A DNA stretch of 64,000 nucleotides from Kiritimatiellia bacterium (GCA_012103575.1 WLWN01000001.1:2608538-2672537), one strand, 5' to 3'; shown: positions 18,461 through 28,226, counted from the first letter of the stretch. Numbers and translations are program-made. Notes: generated by a model not told the origin, from the letters alone.

Positions 18461-18952
18461 TTAATGTTGTTTTTTATATTGGTTCATATCGGTCGTGGGT
18501 GGGCGTGGAACCCAATAGGTTACTTCATTAGACGGACACTTTCGTGTTAAAGGATCGTTCCCTTTCAAACGCTGAATAAAACGACCGGGAACAAAACATA
18601 AATAAAAAACTGGGACAAGCAATACCCACGTTAATACCAAGCCTACGAAATGAGCAAATCTCAGCAGATAAACTCTAAGCGTTGAATAAAGTGTGGGAAT
18701 AGCAAACTTAGCAAAAAGAAAGAAGCCTCCTACACAGAACACGACCGTAGCCATGATCGGCTTATCCCATTTAAAAAACAATAAGCATGCAATAATAGAC
18801 GAAATAAGGGTCTCCACAGTGGCTTCAATCCAAAACTTTTTCTCCTCGCAACGATGTGTCTGAGGAGGAGTCTCCTGCCAGGGCCAAACAACCGTAGATA
18901 CTTTGTTCTGTTTATATATATTCATAGCAGCCAGTATATTTTTTATCGCCAC
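18461..18952 (-). CDS. SxtJ-family membrane protein
   Basis: 163 residues with hydrophobic spans at about 47-62, 66-88 and 100-123. The C-terminal motif VPVFYLCFVPGRFIQRLKGNDPLTRK, followed by TYWVPR, is typical of SxtJ-like proteins found beside carbamoyltransferases. The start is taken as the GTG at 18952; the ATG at 18925 is an alternative. Together with the next two genes it forms the conserved SxtJ-carbamoyltransferase-DUF5989 set. Molecular function is unknown. Confidence 0.75.
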   Translation of the reverse strand: MAIKNILAAMNIYKQNKVSTVVWPWQETPPQTHRCEEKKFWIEATVETLISSIIACLLFFKWDKPIMATVVFCVGGFFLFAKFAIPTLYSTLRVYLLRFAHFVGLVLTWVLLVPVFYLCFVPGRFIQRLKGNDPLTRKCPSNEVTYWVPRPPTTDMNQYKKQH

Positions 18953-19070
18953 AAAGAGCCTAGCACAGCAAGGTCATTTTTTGCCATTTAGGGCTTAGCG
19001 CTGTCAATGGTTCTCCTTTGGAGAATATAATGACCTAACGACTCTTCCCTTATTCGTGCTTCGTCTTTCA

Positions 19071-20728
19071 CCTGAATCTGTCAGATAAAATCTGACGATT
19101 TTTCATTACCTGTTGGGCTAAAGCGGGGAGGATACCCGTATTCAAACAAACAACCCCACCCCAACAGGTGTGTATATGAAACAATATAAAATAAAGACTG
19201 GCAAGGGCGAACTCAACAGCACAAGCGGAAATCATCTTTGCGGCCTGCTGCTTGAGGATCATGCTCAACGGATTCTTCCCTCCAATTTTCAACCACGCCG
19301 CTCCGATGCGATCTCTGATCGGGAGACCCTCCTTACCCAGATCGGCTTACTTTGCAACGGTCGAACCGATTTCAATGATATCGACCTGTACCGGGGTGAT
19401 GAGATTTTTATGAATGCCTTTGGACTTAAAAAGGGGAGTTAAAAAGGTAGCCTCTGAGCCGGTGTTCCGATGTCGTTCCGACGACCTACCCCCAGCCAGA
19501 ACCCATGTGGGGCTACGCAAACTCAACACCGAACTTCTTTCCTCGGGCCCCTTTGGCTAGGTAGATGTCGAAGGGCTTGATCTTGTTCCCGTCGATATCG
19601 ATGTGAGCCCTTTGGATCACTCAGGCTCTTCGAAAGAAGGCGTTTCCTACACCTAGAAGGGCCATGATGGTTACGCCCCGATATTTGCCTATGTGGGCAC
19701 TCAAGGCCACATGCTTGAGTGCGAACTTCGACCCGGTAAACAACATTGTCAGTCGGGAACGACCGCGTTTATTGCCCGCAGCGTTGAAACGCTCCAAACC
19801 CTGGGCCTGGGTGGAAAATGTTTGCTTCGGCTTGATAGTGGCAACGCTGCGACCGATAACTTCGACGCTTTTGGGGATCATTATTTTATCGTAAAGCGAA
19901 ATCCTCGCCGCGAATGTCCTGAACAAATGCTGGCCCTTGTACGCCGAGTTGGAGACAAACAAGACAGTCGTGAAGGCAAGAACGTTTACACAGGCTTTTT
20001 CGATCATTTCCATCCCGGTGGTGACCAAAACCGCCCTTGTGTCCCGGTGGCCTTCGAAGTGATTGAACGCACCATCGATATCGATGGTCAGAAACTTCTG
20101 GTTCCTAAACTTGAGGTGAGCACCTGGTGGACGAACCTCTCTTGTCGTGCCAAGACGGTGCTAGATCTCTATCATGGACATGACCCCAGCGAGCAGTACC
20201 ACAGTGAACTCAAAAGCGATCTTGATGTTGAGCGATTGCCTTCGGGGAGACTCTGTGCCAATAAGATTATTCTGTTATGCGCCATGGTGGCCTTCAACCT
20301 ATTGCGCGGTCTTGGCCAAGAGGTCATCAAACGGGCTGGGCTTGCCCCGCAGAAAATCAACATCCCGCGCTGGCGAATCAAAACGGTTCTCAAAAATATC
20401 GTTTATTGCGCGGTTCGATTGGTCCGCCACGCCGGATGAATTGAACTTCACTTTGGCAAGCGTTGTCGCTGGTTTGAAGTGATACAAGATATTGCCCATT
20501 CCTTCGCATAGCCCTCCGTGCACCTTTAACAATACTCTAAGGCGACTGCCCAAGGAGGCCTACGCCCCAAAATGGCCAAATCAGAGTGAATCTGACCTGT
20601 ACGCTCAAAAAATTCATCAGGGTGATACTTGCCGGTCCCAATCCGCCCAAAAGCGAGCATCTCAAGGAAAAAGTTTTCAGCTTTTGAGCCCCAAAGCGCC
20701 TTCCGAAACGATAGCTGACGGATTCAGG
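19071..20728 (+). mobile_element. IS1380-like element, copy A
   Basis: 1658 bp with ends CCTGAATC[TC]GTCAG and CTGACGGATTCAGG, flanked by a 5-bp target duplication TTTCA. A small palindrome CGTCAGATAAAATCTGACG lies at the left end. It carries one transposase gene on the plus strand, broken by a frameshift, two TAG codons and a TGA. Nearly identical copies are B (28399), C (34246), D (39847) and E (50770). Confidence 0.92.
19176..20511 (+). pseudogene. IS1380-family transposase, copy A (frameshift and stops)
   Basis: The reading starts MKQYKIKTGKG and continues to MNAFGLKKGS, where a frameshift ends it (about 19442). The next frame reads KKVASEPVFRCRSDDLPP, then has TAG codons near 19558 and 19652. 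After these comes the catalytic region with VGTQGHMLECELRPGKQH, LLRLDSGN and YHSELKSDLDVERLPSG, matching the IS1380 DDE family. Copy A also has CGA changed to TGA at 20437-20439, which removes the last 24 residues. Confidence 0.88.
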
Positions 20729-20836
20729 TTTCATCTTATTTTTCCGTTAAATTCTATATTCCATCGCAATCCTTATCAGAATGTTCCACCAAATCCCTGC
20801 ATCGAGACGCATAAACGGTAGAGGCAGGATCCTCTT

Positions 20837-20901
20837 TTAGTCCCTGATAAGTCGGAAGCCCAATCTAAATCCGTGTCCGCCTGATTTCGATGATGTGCCG
20901 G
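20837..20901 (-). pseudogene. Possible C-terminal remnant of a formylglycine-generating-enzyme-like (SUMF1) protein
   Basis: The minus strand reads SKSGGHGFRLGFRLIRD and stop, ending at 20837. A GFRL-R ending is characteristic of SUMF1/FGE-sulfatase domain proteins. The upstream part is missing because the IS30-like element begins at 20902. With only about twenty residues this is a suggestion. Confidence 0.25.
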
Positions 20902-21950
20902 TTGCAGACTCAACTTACAAGTGCAAAACCGAAGCTGTCCATCATTTCTTTGGGCGTTCTATATTCTAAGCATTTTCTCGGTCTATTATTCAGTAACTCC
21001 ACAGCCCATCTCAACTGAGCGGAGCTGTGGGCAGCAAAGTCGGTTTTCTTCGGGAAAAACTGGCGAAGCAAACCATTCGTATTTTCGTTGGTCCCTCTTT
21101 GCCAAGGGTTTCTCCCTTCAGCAAAGAAAATGGGGGTTGCTATTTTTTTCTGTAGTTTAGCATGGCTGGCAAACTCCATGCCATTATCTACAGTCACCGT
21201 TTTAAAGGGGAGCCCTGAATCAGCGAACTGAGGTACGGAACGGTTGACCGATTCGGCATTGCATCGAGGTAAAAGATCGGCGATGAGATATCGAGTCGCT
21301 CGATCTACTAGAGTGACTACACAGGCCTCTTTTCTCGTTTGGCCCTGAATAGTGTCACCTTCCCAATGGCCTGCCACCTTGCGGCTTTCACCCTCTTCGG
21401 GGCGTTGGTCAATCATCGTTTGGTTGTGTATACGTGAATGGCTTTTCCGAGTCGCTCGTTTTTTCTTTCCGGGGCCACGCAGGTATTTTCGGTAGCCAGC
21501 CCCTCTTGGACTGTACAAGTAGCGGTAGATCGTCATTCGACTGATGGGAGGGTCACCTTCTAGCTTTCTTCGACCTTCAATCTGTTCTGGAGACCAACAC
21601 TTCACCAGGAGAGTCTCCACTTGTTCTTTGCTAGCTCCCATCACTTTTTGAGGCTTTCGAGCTAGCTGTAATCGGCTTTGAGCCAGGCCATTTGCGGGTC
21701 TTGGGTAATAGCGGCCACGGACTCGATTACGGCGAAATTCGCGCCAAATAGTCGAGGGGGATCGGCCCAGGCGACGGCCAATTTGAGATAAGCTATATTT
21801 TTCTTTTAGCATCTGGGCTATCACTTCTCGTTCATAACGGTTTAAATGTTCGTAGGTTCGTGGCATTCTATGTTCTCCTTTGGGGGGGGGTCAGATACCC
21901 AAAGAATGAACTATGCTGCGGACCTTTGCACTTGTATTGTTACTCTACCT
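20902..21950 (-). mobile_element. IS30-like element, copy 1 (complete)
   Basis: A complete IS30-type element with an intact transposase. The left end, TTGCAGACTCAACTTACAAG, is confirmed by comparison with the truncated copy at 35904-36622, which shares it up to the same base. The right end near 21950 is its imperfect inverse (shared core TACAAGTGCAAA). A G9 run lies at 21882-21890, upstream of the transposase start. No target duplication was recognised. Confidence 0.8.
20910..21866 (-). CDS. IS30-family transposase (intact, 318 aa)
   Basis: This is a DDE transposase of the IS30 family. The N-terminal helix-turn-helix region covers about residues 10-50 (IAQMLKEKYSLSQIGRRLGRSPSTIWREF). The catalytic residues lie in GHWEGDTIQG (first Asp), TVDNGMEF (second Asp) and GTNENTNGLLRQFFPK (Glu). 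Length and motifs are complete, so it may be active. It is the only intact transposase in the window. Confidence 0.93.
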   Translation of the reverse strand: MPRTYEHLNRYEREVIAQMLKEKYSLSQIGRRLGRSPSTIWREFRRNRVRGRYYPRPANGLAQSRLQLARKPQKVMGASKEQVETLLVKCWSPEQIEGRRKLEGDPPISRMTIYRYLYSPRGAGYRKYLRGPGKKKRATRKSHSRIHNQTMIDQRPEEGESRKVAGHWEGDTIQGQTRKEACVVTLVDRATRYLIADLLPRCNAESVNRSVPQFADSGLPFKTVTVDNGMEFASHAKLQKKIATPIFFAEGRNPWQRGTNENTNGLLRQFFPKKTDFAAHSSAQLRWAVELLNNRPRKCLEYRTPKEMMDSFGFALVS

Positions 21951-21995
21951 CTTTTATGGTCCAGGCTCTGTATATTTCGATCGTAATATGTCCAA

Positions 21996-22874
21996 TCATA
22001 GAGAGCCCAGCTCTTCCACAAAACTTCGGACCAACCGTCCTGAAACCCATTGACGATAATCAGCCGTTGATCGTATATCATCGATCGGTGTAACTTCATT
22101 TGCAATGCGGCCTTCAATTTCATCCAAGAGTTCGGGTGACAGGGTCTTGCCAAGAATCCAATGTTCAAATTTTTCTAGCCGAACCGCGATAGGCGCAACA
22201 CTTCCTAACGATACCCGAAAATCTTTAACGACCCTACCTTCTATACATCCACGGTAACTCCCTATGACTTTTGAAATCGCCTGAGCTTCTCGTGGACCTA
22301 ATTTGCGAAACCCTTCTTTATAACCTGATGGCAATTTAAGGAGCTTCAGTCGAATAATAAGTTCGTCAGGATGCAGATCGATTTCTCAATACCCTTTCCA
22401 AAAATTTCTCAACGGAATTTCCCGCTCGTCAGAAAGAGATCCGACTATAACCGTCCCATCTGTAATCAGTAGTGAAGGTTCGGGATCTCCAGCTGGACTC
22501 GCGTTTGCCATGCTTCCCGCAATGGTTCCCATGTTTTGCATTTGAAATCCACCCACCGTTGCAGCCGCAGCAGCCAAAGAGGGAAGATATTGCAGGACAA
22601 GGGAAGACCCACGTATTTCGGTGTGTGTAACGCCTCCTCCAATAACAATGAGGCCGTTTTCTTCTGAAATACCTTTTAATTCGGGAAGATTTAATACGTT
22701 AACAATTTTTTCAGGAATGGGAAGCGCTCCTGCCTCCCACTGCACCATAAGATCGGTGCCTCCAGCCAAGGGTCTCCCACAAGTTTTTTCATCCGCAAGA
22801 TATTCAAGCGCTTCCTGAAGACTAGCGGGAAAAAAGCACTCCATGTCTTCAATAGTTCTTAAAGTACTGTTCAT
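21996..22874 (-). pseudogene. Xanthine-dehydrogenase-type FAD-binding subunit, in-frame TGA
   Basis: This is the medium (FAD) subunit of molybdenum hydroxylases such as xanthine dehydrogenase or CO dehydrogenase. The natural start is the ATG at 22874 (MNSTLRTIEDMECFFPAS), 20 bases after the iron-sulfur gene, with AGGG before it. The FAD-binding parts are visible: RPLAGGTDLMVQ, GGGVTHTEI and GTIAGSMANASPAGDP. A TGA at about 22387 interrupts NFWKGY / EIDLHPDELI, where homologues continue with a basic residue, so CGA to TGA is likely. After it the frame continues to a normal end at 21996. Total length, about 290 codons, is normal for the family. Confidence 0.82.
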
Positions 22875-22893
22875 AACCCTTATTGCAAATTTG

Positions 22894-23379
22894 TCAAACC
22901 TCTGCGGCTGACCATTTCTCCGCTGCACATTGAATCGCTTCAACGATTTTGGCGTATCCCGTACACCGACATAAATTCCCAGCATGCGCCTCGCGAATTG
23001 CACGTTCATCTGGATTTTGATTCGTTGAGAGGAATGCATAGGATGAGACAATCATACCCGGAATACAAAATCCGCATTGGGCCGCGCCTTTTTGAATATA
23101 AGCATCTTGAAGAATGCGCTCGTTTTCTGTTTGTTCCAACCCTTCCACAGTCATCATTTCGGCGCCATCTGGAACCTGACCAGCAGCTATAAGACAAGAA
23201 ATAACGGGCTGACCATTAACAAGAACTGTACAAGCATCACATTCCCCTTCGCCACACCCCTCTTTAGTCCCTTTAAGATTTAAGTCTTCGCGGAGCACAT
23301 CCAAGAGACGTCGCGCGGGTGGGAACTCGGCCGATTTTTCTTGGTTATTGATTTTCCATGTACGAGCAACTTTTTTCAT
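22894..23379 (-). CDS. Xanthine-dehydrogenase-type [2Fe-2S] subunit
   Basis: This is the small iron-sulfur subunit, which passes electrons from the molybdenum site to FAD. The 161 residues carry both clusters. The plant-type ferredoxin set is CGEGECDAC (Cys 42, 47, 50) plus Cys62, and the second cluster is CGFC (102, 105) with CRC (137, 139). The gene is intact, while the FAD and molybdenum subunits beside it are broken, so it probably has no working partner from this locus. Confidence 0.92.
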   Translation of the reverse strand: MKKVARTWKINNQEKSAEFPPARRLLDVLREDLNLKGTKEGCGEGECDACTVLVNGQPVISCLIAAGQVPDGAEMMTVEGLEQTENERILQDAYIQKGAAQCGFCIPGMIVSSYAFLSTNQNPDERAIREAHAGNLCRCTGYAKIVEAIQCAAEKWSAAEV

Positions 23380-23474
23380 AGCCTATGATTAATGTTTGAT
23401 TGTGATTCATGTAACAAGGTGAAATTAAAGTGGATGTATGGGGACAAGAAAGTTTGCCTGTTTCATGACCTCTA

Positions 23475-23726
23475 TTACGCCATAGAGTCATGGGAACCCA
23501 ACGCTTGAAGAAGTTCAAGTAGTACTTCGTATTCTTCCTTACATTCTTCACAGAGGGAAAGATGATGTTCGACAGCTTTCAGGGCTTCTGGAATGGTTTT
23601 CCCGGTAAGGAAGCACTCCGCGTGTTCGGCAACCCGACTGAGGCATTCTTCGCAATTCGATTCTTTCTCTCGGGTTACGCTGATTAGCTTGATCAACCCT
23701 TGGACTTGTTTGGACCCCAGTTTCAT
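23475..23726 (-). CDS. Zinc-finger-like putative anti-sigma factor
   Basis: 83 residues with two CxxC pairs and histidines (CEECLSRVAEHAECF and HHLSLCEECKEEYEVLLELL). This is the pattern of zf-HC2 anti-sigma domains that hold an ECF sigma factor inactive. Its ATG overlaps the sigma gene stop by four bases, so the two are translationally coupled. No membrane segment is present, so it would act in the cytoplasm. The function is inferred from motif and position. Confidence 0.65.
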   Translation of the reverse strand: MKLGSKQVQGLIKLISVTREKESNCEECLSRVAEHAECFLTGKTIPEALKAVEHHLSLCEECKEEYEVLLELLQALGSHDSMA

Positions 23727-24349
23727 AGGTTTCCTCGACTTTCGCGGGCGAAGGACTCCAGCATATTTTCTTTCGTATAGCCCGCTTTTTCCAACGTCTT
23801 TTTTAAGGCTTTTCGGGCATCGTGCCCGATTTTATAAATGGTTTTTCGACTCCGACCAAGCTGTTGGGCAATTTCGTCTTGAGGTATCGCATGAAGATCA
23901 GCCAAGAGCACGTCCCGCTGAAGAGGCGTTAATTCAGACTGAATCATGGCATGAATAAGCGTGGTTATATTTTTTTGCGAAGCTTCTTCAGAAGGAGAAG
24001 GCGCCGGTGACGTTTGTTGTTCTAAAAAACCGACTTTTTCATTGAGCGCGTCCAGCGAAACGTGCCCCCAGTGCCTACGCCGCATTTCAATAAACAACAT
24101 GCGAACGGCGATGGCCATGGCCCAGGTCGTAAACCGACTTCTCCCTTCAAAGGTTGCTAGCTGGTCTAGGATCTTCAGCAAAGCCTCTTGAACAATGTCA
24201 CTCAGAATACTTTCATCTATTCCTTGGCGCGCAGAAAATTTCCCCCGAAGTGCGTTCAACAAAAAAGCTCTTAACTCCGCAATGGAGGCATCCCGAAGTT
24301 GACTATTAGCCGATAGTCGTTCGGGCCAATCTATGACGTTTACATCCAT
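23723..24349 (-). CDS. ECF-type RNA polymerase sigma factor
   Basis: 208 residues of the sigma-70 superfamily. Region 2 includes ILSDIVQEALLKILDQL and the -10-binding stretch FEGRSRFTTWAMAIAVRML. Region 4 is the helix-turn-helix LTPLQRDVLLADLHAIPQDEIAQQLGRS, followed by RKTIYKIGHDARKALK. It is coupled to the small zinc-finger protein and lies inside the xanthine-dehydrogenase-type locus. Its target promoters are unknown. Confidence 0.88.
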   Translation of the reverse strand: MDVNVIDWPERLSANSQLRDASIAELRAFLLNALRGKFSARQGIDESILSDIVQEALLKILDQLATFEGRSRFTTWAMAIAVRMLFIEMRRRHWGHVSLDALNEKVGFLEQQTSPAPSPSEEASQKNITTLIHAMIQSELTPLQRDVLLADLHAIPQDEIAQQLGRSRKTIYKIGHDARKALKKTLEKAGYTKENMLESFARESRGNL

Positions 24350-24383
24350 GGAGTCAGCGTTTCCTGCAAGCTTAATCTAAGGG

Positions 24384-24423
24384 AAAAACCCATGGAGTCG
24401 ACGTCTCTTCTCCATGGGTTTTT
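24384..24423 (-). terminator. Two-way intrinsic terminator after the YHS gene
   Basis: A perfect stem AAAAACCCATGGAG / CTCCATGGGTTTTT with a 12-base loop works in either direction. It lies 14 bases beyond the YHS-protein stop and upstream of the sigma-factor start. It should separate the two transcripts. Confidence 0.85.
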
Positions 24424-24437
24424 GTTTGTGCAACCGG

Positions 24438-24884
24438 TTAGTTTTTGGACTGCAGCCGGGGCCATTTTTTGGATGCCTTGGCCACGTTCTTGTCGAAGTC
24501 CTTGTTGAAGATCTTCAGGATTTTTGGGTTCAGATTAAAGTAGAGTTTATCATTTCGAATTTGCCACGTATTGGTGTCTACCGGGAAAAGGGCTCCGACT
24601 GAAACGCCGTAGGCACAAAAACCACCATACTGAGGAGCATATTTTTCGGGATTTTTTTTAAACATTTTTTTATGCTCTTTGTTTGCGAAAAAATAGGTCG
24701 CCTCACTATGCTTGGCCTTTATTCCCGGATCGCCATGGGTGAGCGTGCCATCGGTAAAAAAAGAAACCGGGTCGTATCCGGATAGCCCTATTCCGCTAGC
24801 ACCGGAAACATTCACCAAGTTTTCTCCATAAACGGTCCCTATTACAAGCAACAGCCCTGCGATCGTATTTTTAATTGTCTGCAT
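24438..24884 (-). CDS. Secreted YHS-domain protein
   Basis: 148 residues with a signal peptide (TIAGLLLVIGTVYGE) and a YHS domain (about 30-110): LSGYDPVSFFTDG, ATYFFANKEHKKMFKKNPEKYAPQYGGFCAYGVS. YHS domains occur in metal-related and electron-transfer proteins; this secreted form has no assigned reaction. It lies between the molybdenum subunit and the sigma factor and is closed by a strong terminator. Confidence 0.82.
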   Translation of the reverse strand: MQTIKNTIAGLLLVIGTVYGENLVNVSGASGIGLSGYDPVSFFTDGTLTHGDPGIKAKHSEATYFFANKEHKKMFKKNPEKYAPQYGGFCAYGVSVGALFPVDTNTWQIRNDKLYFNLNPKILKIFNKDFDKNVAKASKKWPRLQSKN

Positions 24885-24968
24885 GATTCTTCTCCTTTTT
24901 TTATTAGTTTCGTTTTAACGGCTACAGCCCACTCTGTTAGAAGCGGGATGCATTCAACGGGGAATATC

Positions 24969-27278
24969 TTACCTCTTAAAGAGACTTTTCTCCGAATAAA
25001 TGGATTCTGGTGTAATGGGAATTTTGTTTATACGTACACCGGTTGCTTGTTTAATGGCATTGGCAATGGCCGGCGCCACACCATCCATGGGAATTTCCCC
25101 CACTCCTTTCGCGCCAGGTTCTGCTTCTGAATAGGGAAATTCGACAAAATTCAGATCAAATTCAGGAATATCTAACATGGAAGGAATCACATATGTCTGC
25201 ATGCGATCAGCATTATATTTACCGTCTTTGATGTTCATTTTTTCCATAATCGCATAACCCAAGGCCTGGACTAATCCTCCTTCAACTTGTCCTTTTGCCA
25301 GCGTTGGATTAATGACACGCCCGATATCATGATCGGCCGTAATGCGAGGAATCTTTATTTCATAGGTCAAGGTATCAATTTCTACTTCAACAACAACGCA
25401 TCCCCATGAATAAGCAGGATATGCATCGCCTTCAAAGGTTTCCTGATTCCATGTAATCGACAGAGGCAGGGTAAAATGATGGTAGACCCGTAATGGTCCA
25501 TTTCGCTTGAGATAGATTTCCGCAACTTTTTTAAAGGAGAGGGTTCGCTTATTATATTCTCCTGTAAAAATACTATTTTCTAGTTCAACGGGTTGTTCGT
25601 CAAAAAATTCTTTGGAAACAAATTCTTCAAGTTGATGTTTCATCTTTTCCCCCGCGCCATAAACGGTACTGCCTACAACCATGGCCGTTCGAGAAGCAAC
25701 GGTCGGACCACTATCCGGAACTAATTTTGTATCAGGATATGGACAAGAAACATATTCTATCCCTATGGATAATCCTTCCGCCACCATTTGAGGCAAAATA
25801 GTAAAGGTCCCCTGGCCCATCTCCGTTGAACTGACCCGAACGTTAACACCCGGACCGCCCGCATCAAAATACTCTAAATCCAAAGCCACTTTTGCTTTAA
25901 TCCGGGCTTCTCCATCACCCGTAAATCCCGCGCCATGCGCAAAAAAGGAACAGCCAATACCATACCATCTTTTTTCGCCTAACTTTCCATGACTACATTG
26001 TCTGATTTTTTTCAGCAAATTGTGAACGCTCCAACGCTCCTTCCAAAACAGCGGGTGATCCTACACTCTCTTTTAGGACCTGTTGCGTTGGCGTTTGATC
26101 GCCTTTTACCAGACAATTTTTTAGTCTGAATTCATGGGGTAACAGATCGCAGGCTTCTGCTAATTCGTCGATATGGGATTCTAGTCCCCAAATCAACTGA
26201 GGCGCTCCAAAGCCACGAAAGGCTCCATTGGGAAACGTATTTGTCCGGTACACATAACCATCGATAAAAACGTGATCACAACGATATCCCATGGCGGCAT
26301 GTAAGATCCCCCTAAACAAAACTACGGGACTTAATGTTGTATAAGCGCCGCCATCAAGCAGAAATTCTATTCTCATGCCTTGAATCGTACCGTCACGATT
26401 AAGACCCGTTCGATGATGAATCCATGCGGGATGTCGTTTGGTTGAATAAAGAATGTCTTGATTCCGGTCATAAATGATTTTAACGGGCTTTTTACATTTT
26501 AAGGCTAAAAGCGCACAATAGCCGGCTAATAAAGTAGGAAACTCTTCTTTACCGCCAAACGCTCCTTCTACGGCGGATTGTTTGACTCTCAGTTTTTCCG
26601 GTGGGATATTCAGTGTAACACATAATTCAGGATTGATATAATAGGGGCATTGCATGCTTCCATGAATAAACATCATGCCATCTGATTCTGGGATCGCCAC
26701 CATACCTTGAGGTTCGATGTAAAGTTGTTCTTGATGACCCACCAATATTCGCCTTCGATCACTCTATCGGCTTGTTCCAAGGCCACATCGACTTCACCCT
26801 TTTTAATGGTTTGAGCCCACTGCTGATGAAGTTGGGATCCATCCTCCTTATATTTCTCCACGATCTCCTCTAAGGTAAGAATAGGGGGTTCTTCTTCTAC
26901 TTCAACGGTAACATGGGTAATGGCTTCACGTGCACCTTGACGGGTCGGTGCTGCAATCAATGCAACAGGTTCGCCTAAATACTGTATTTTATCGTAGGCA
27001 ATAAAGGGCATATCTCGGCCCATCATATCTACAATATTTTCGCCTGGAATATCTTCAGGGGTTACGATAACAACCCGACTCCAATCAAAAGAATCGTCAA
27101 ACGTTAAACGTTTAATACGGCCGTGTGACGCGGGGGCACGCACAATACAACCGTACCACGCGTTGGGCACATTTAAGTCATCCGCATATTCAGCAAGACC
27201 CCGAACTTTATCCTGCGCATATAATCGCGGGATATCTTTCCCGACCACGCTAAGTTGTTTGGCTTTTTCGACAACCAT
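24969..27278 (-). pseudogene. Xanthine-dehydrogenase-type molybdenum-binding subunit, two frameshifts
   Basis: This is the large subunit that binds the molybdenum cofactor and oxidises purines, aldehydes or similar substrates. Three frames together give about 770 codons, normal for the family. Part 1 (27278-26673) holds VVGKDIPRLYAQDKVRG. Part 2 (26745-25993) starts at VGHQEQLYIEPQG and includes GAFGGKEEFP and GAFRGFGAPQ. Part 3 (26018-24969) has VRVSSTEMGQGT and GAKGVGEIPMDG. The breaks lie near 26740 (TTGGTGGG) and in an A7 run near 26010. Each can be mended by one base, so the loss is recent or due to assembly error. Confidence 0.85.
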
Positions 27279-27415
27279 GTTTCGGTCCTTTATTGGTCGT
27301 AACTATTAAATGGGGAAAAATAGGAGACATCATGAAAAAAAATCTTGTTCCCTATAGGGATCCTGTTTTTTCATATATCTGAAAATAACTTTGCCCTATG
27401 TTTACACGTGTTTTT

Positions 27416-27439
27416 AATAGCGTCGCAAGACGCGTTATT
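27416..27439. terminator. Small stem-loop after brnA-like gene
   Basis: AATAGCGTC GCAA GACGCGTTATT forms a short hairpin with a bulge, about 10 bases past the antitoxin stop. There is no strong U tract on the relevant strand, so termination is only possible. Confidence 0.3.
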
Positions 27440-27449
27440 GTTTATCCAT

Positions 27450-27725
27450 CTACGTTGCACTTTTTTCGACAAGCTCCCCTTCTACATAGCGATGAATCAT
27501 GCTGGATATTAGTGTTTGATAAGGAATGCTTTGCTCAAGTGCCTTTTTCTTAATTCCATTTAGGTCATGCTGATACACCCGGATCGTGATTCTTTTGTCT
27601 TTTTTAAAGGTGTTTTTAGCCGCTTGCCTAATTTCCTTCAACTCGCTTTTAGAAGGGGCTCTAAGCGTATACTTTTCTTCCTCAATATCTTTAAGAATTT
27701 CTTTTTCTTCGGCATTTAATTTCAT
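27450..27725 (-). CDS. BrnA/CopG-like antitoxin
   Basis: 91 residues. The C-terminal half has a ribbon-helix-helix pattern typical of BrnA or CopG-like antitoxins (RITIRVYQHDLNGIKKKALEQSIPYQTLISSMIHRYVEG). These bind DNA and neutralise the toxin. It starts 10 bases after the toxin gene, in the usual toxin-first order of brnTA. Confidence 0.75.
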   Translation of the reverse strand: MKLNAEEKEILKDIEEEKYTLRAPSKSELKEIRQAAKNTFKKDKRITIRVYQHDLNGIKKKALEQSIPYQTLISSMIHRYVEGELVEKSAT

Positions 27726-27735
27726 GGCTTTTCTC

Positions 27736-28023
27736 CTATGCGTTTTTGTATAAACGAGTATATTTTCGGCTAGGTATAATCGTCTTTAGAAAAATCGTAT
27801 CTTCCTCTTTTTTGTAGGGAACCACATAAATGTGTCCATCTATAACCACCAGGTAAACGCTCTGCTCAGGGTACTTTTTCCGATTATAATGTCCTGCGAC
27901 CTTCCAACAGTGGCCTTGTTCAAGATAGAAGATAATCTTCTCGAAAGAAATACCTCGCTCTTTTTTGAGCCATTCGTTTTTTCCCGAATTCCATTCATAA
28001 ATCATCCCCCCCCAAATGTACAT
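27736..28023 (-). CDS. BrnT-like ribonuclease toxin
   Basis: 95 residues, or 89 from the ATG at 28005. The pattern YEWNSGKNEWLKKERGISFEKII followed by FLKTIIPSRKYTRLY matches BrnT/DUF4258 toxins, which have a RelE-like RNase fold. The better start is MIYEWN at 28005. A run of eight G residues (sense strand, 28013-28006) lies directly before this ATG, where it would serve as the ribosome-binding site and could slip. The neighbouring antitoxin supports the call. Confidence 0.7.
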   Translation of the reverse strand: MYIWGGMIYEWNSGKNEWLKKERGISFEKIIFYLEQGHCWKVAGHYNRKKYPEQSVYLVVIDGHIYVVPYKKEEDTIFLKTIIPSRKYTRLYKNA

Positions 28024-28142
28024 CTAAAGAATGTACGGAATCAAGTTGAAAATGAAAAGTATCGTAAAAAAACTGAAACCTAAACATAAAAAAGAGCGTC
28101 ACCCTGTTTTGATCCAGAAACACATTTTTTTCTGAATTTCAC

Positions 28143-28170
28143 TTGCAATCAAAAAGAGATGTGTTATGTT
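28143..28170 (+). promoter_or_regulatory. Likely promoter of the truncated secreted-protein gene
   Basis: TTGCAA (28143-28148), a 16-base spacer and TATGTT (28165-28170), about 57 bases before the GTG start of the gene cut by IS1380 copy B. Found by eye. Confidence 0.35.
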
Positions 28171-28226
28171 AACCTTATCTGCAGCATACTGTATCTATAA
28201 ACTGTTGAGAGAAGGATTTAACGTAA

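Noticed and set aside
19442..19660. TAG codons in IS1380 transposases as a sign of amber reassignment
   Set aside because: Host genes such as the DUF5989 and NYN-like genes end in TAG, copy D has TAT at one of the sites, and a frameshift is also present. Plain mutation is simpler.
27332..27382. A 16-residue open frame (MKKNLVPYRDPVFSYI) after a good AGGAG site
   Set aside because: Too short, with no conserved feature; it may be a decayed gene start but cannot be supported.
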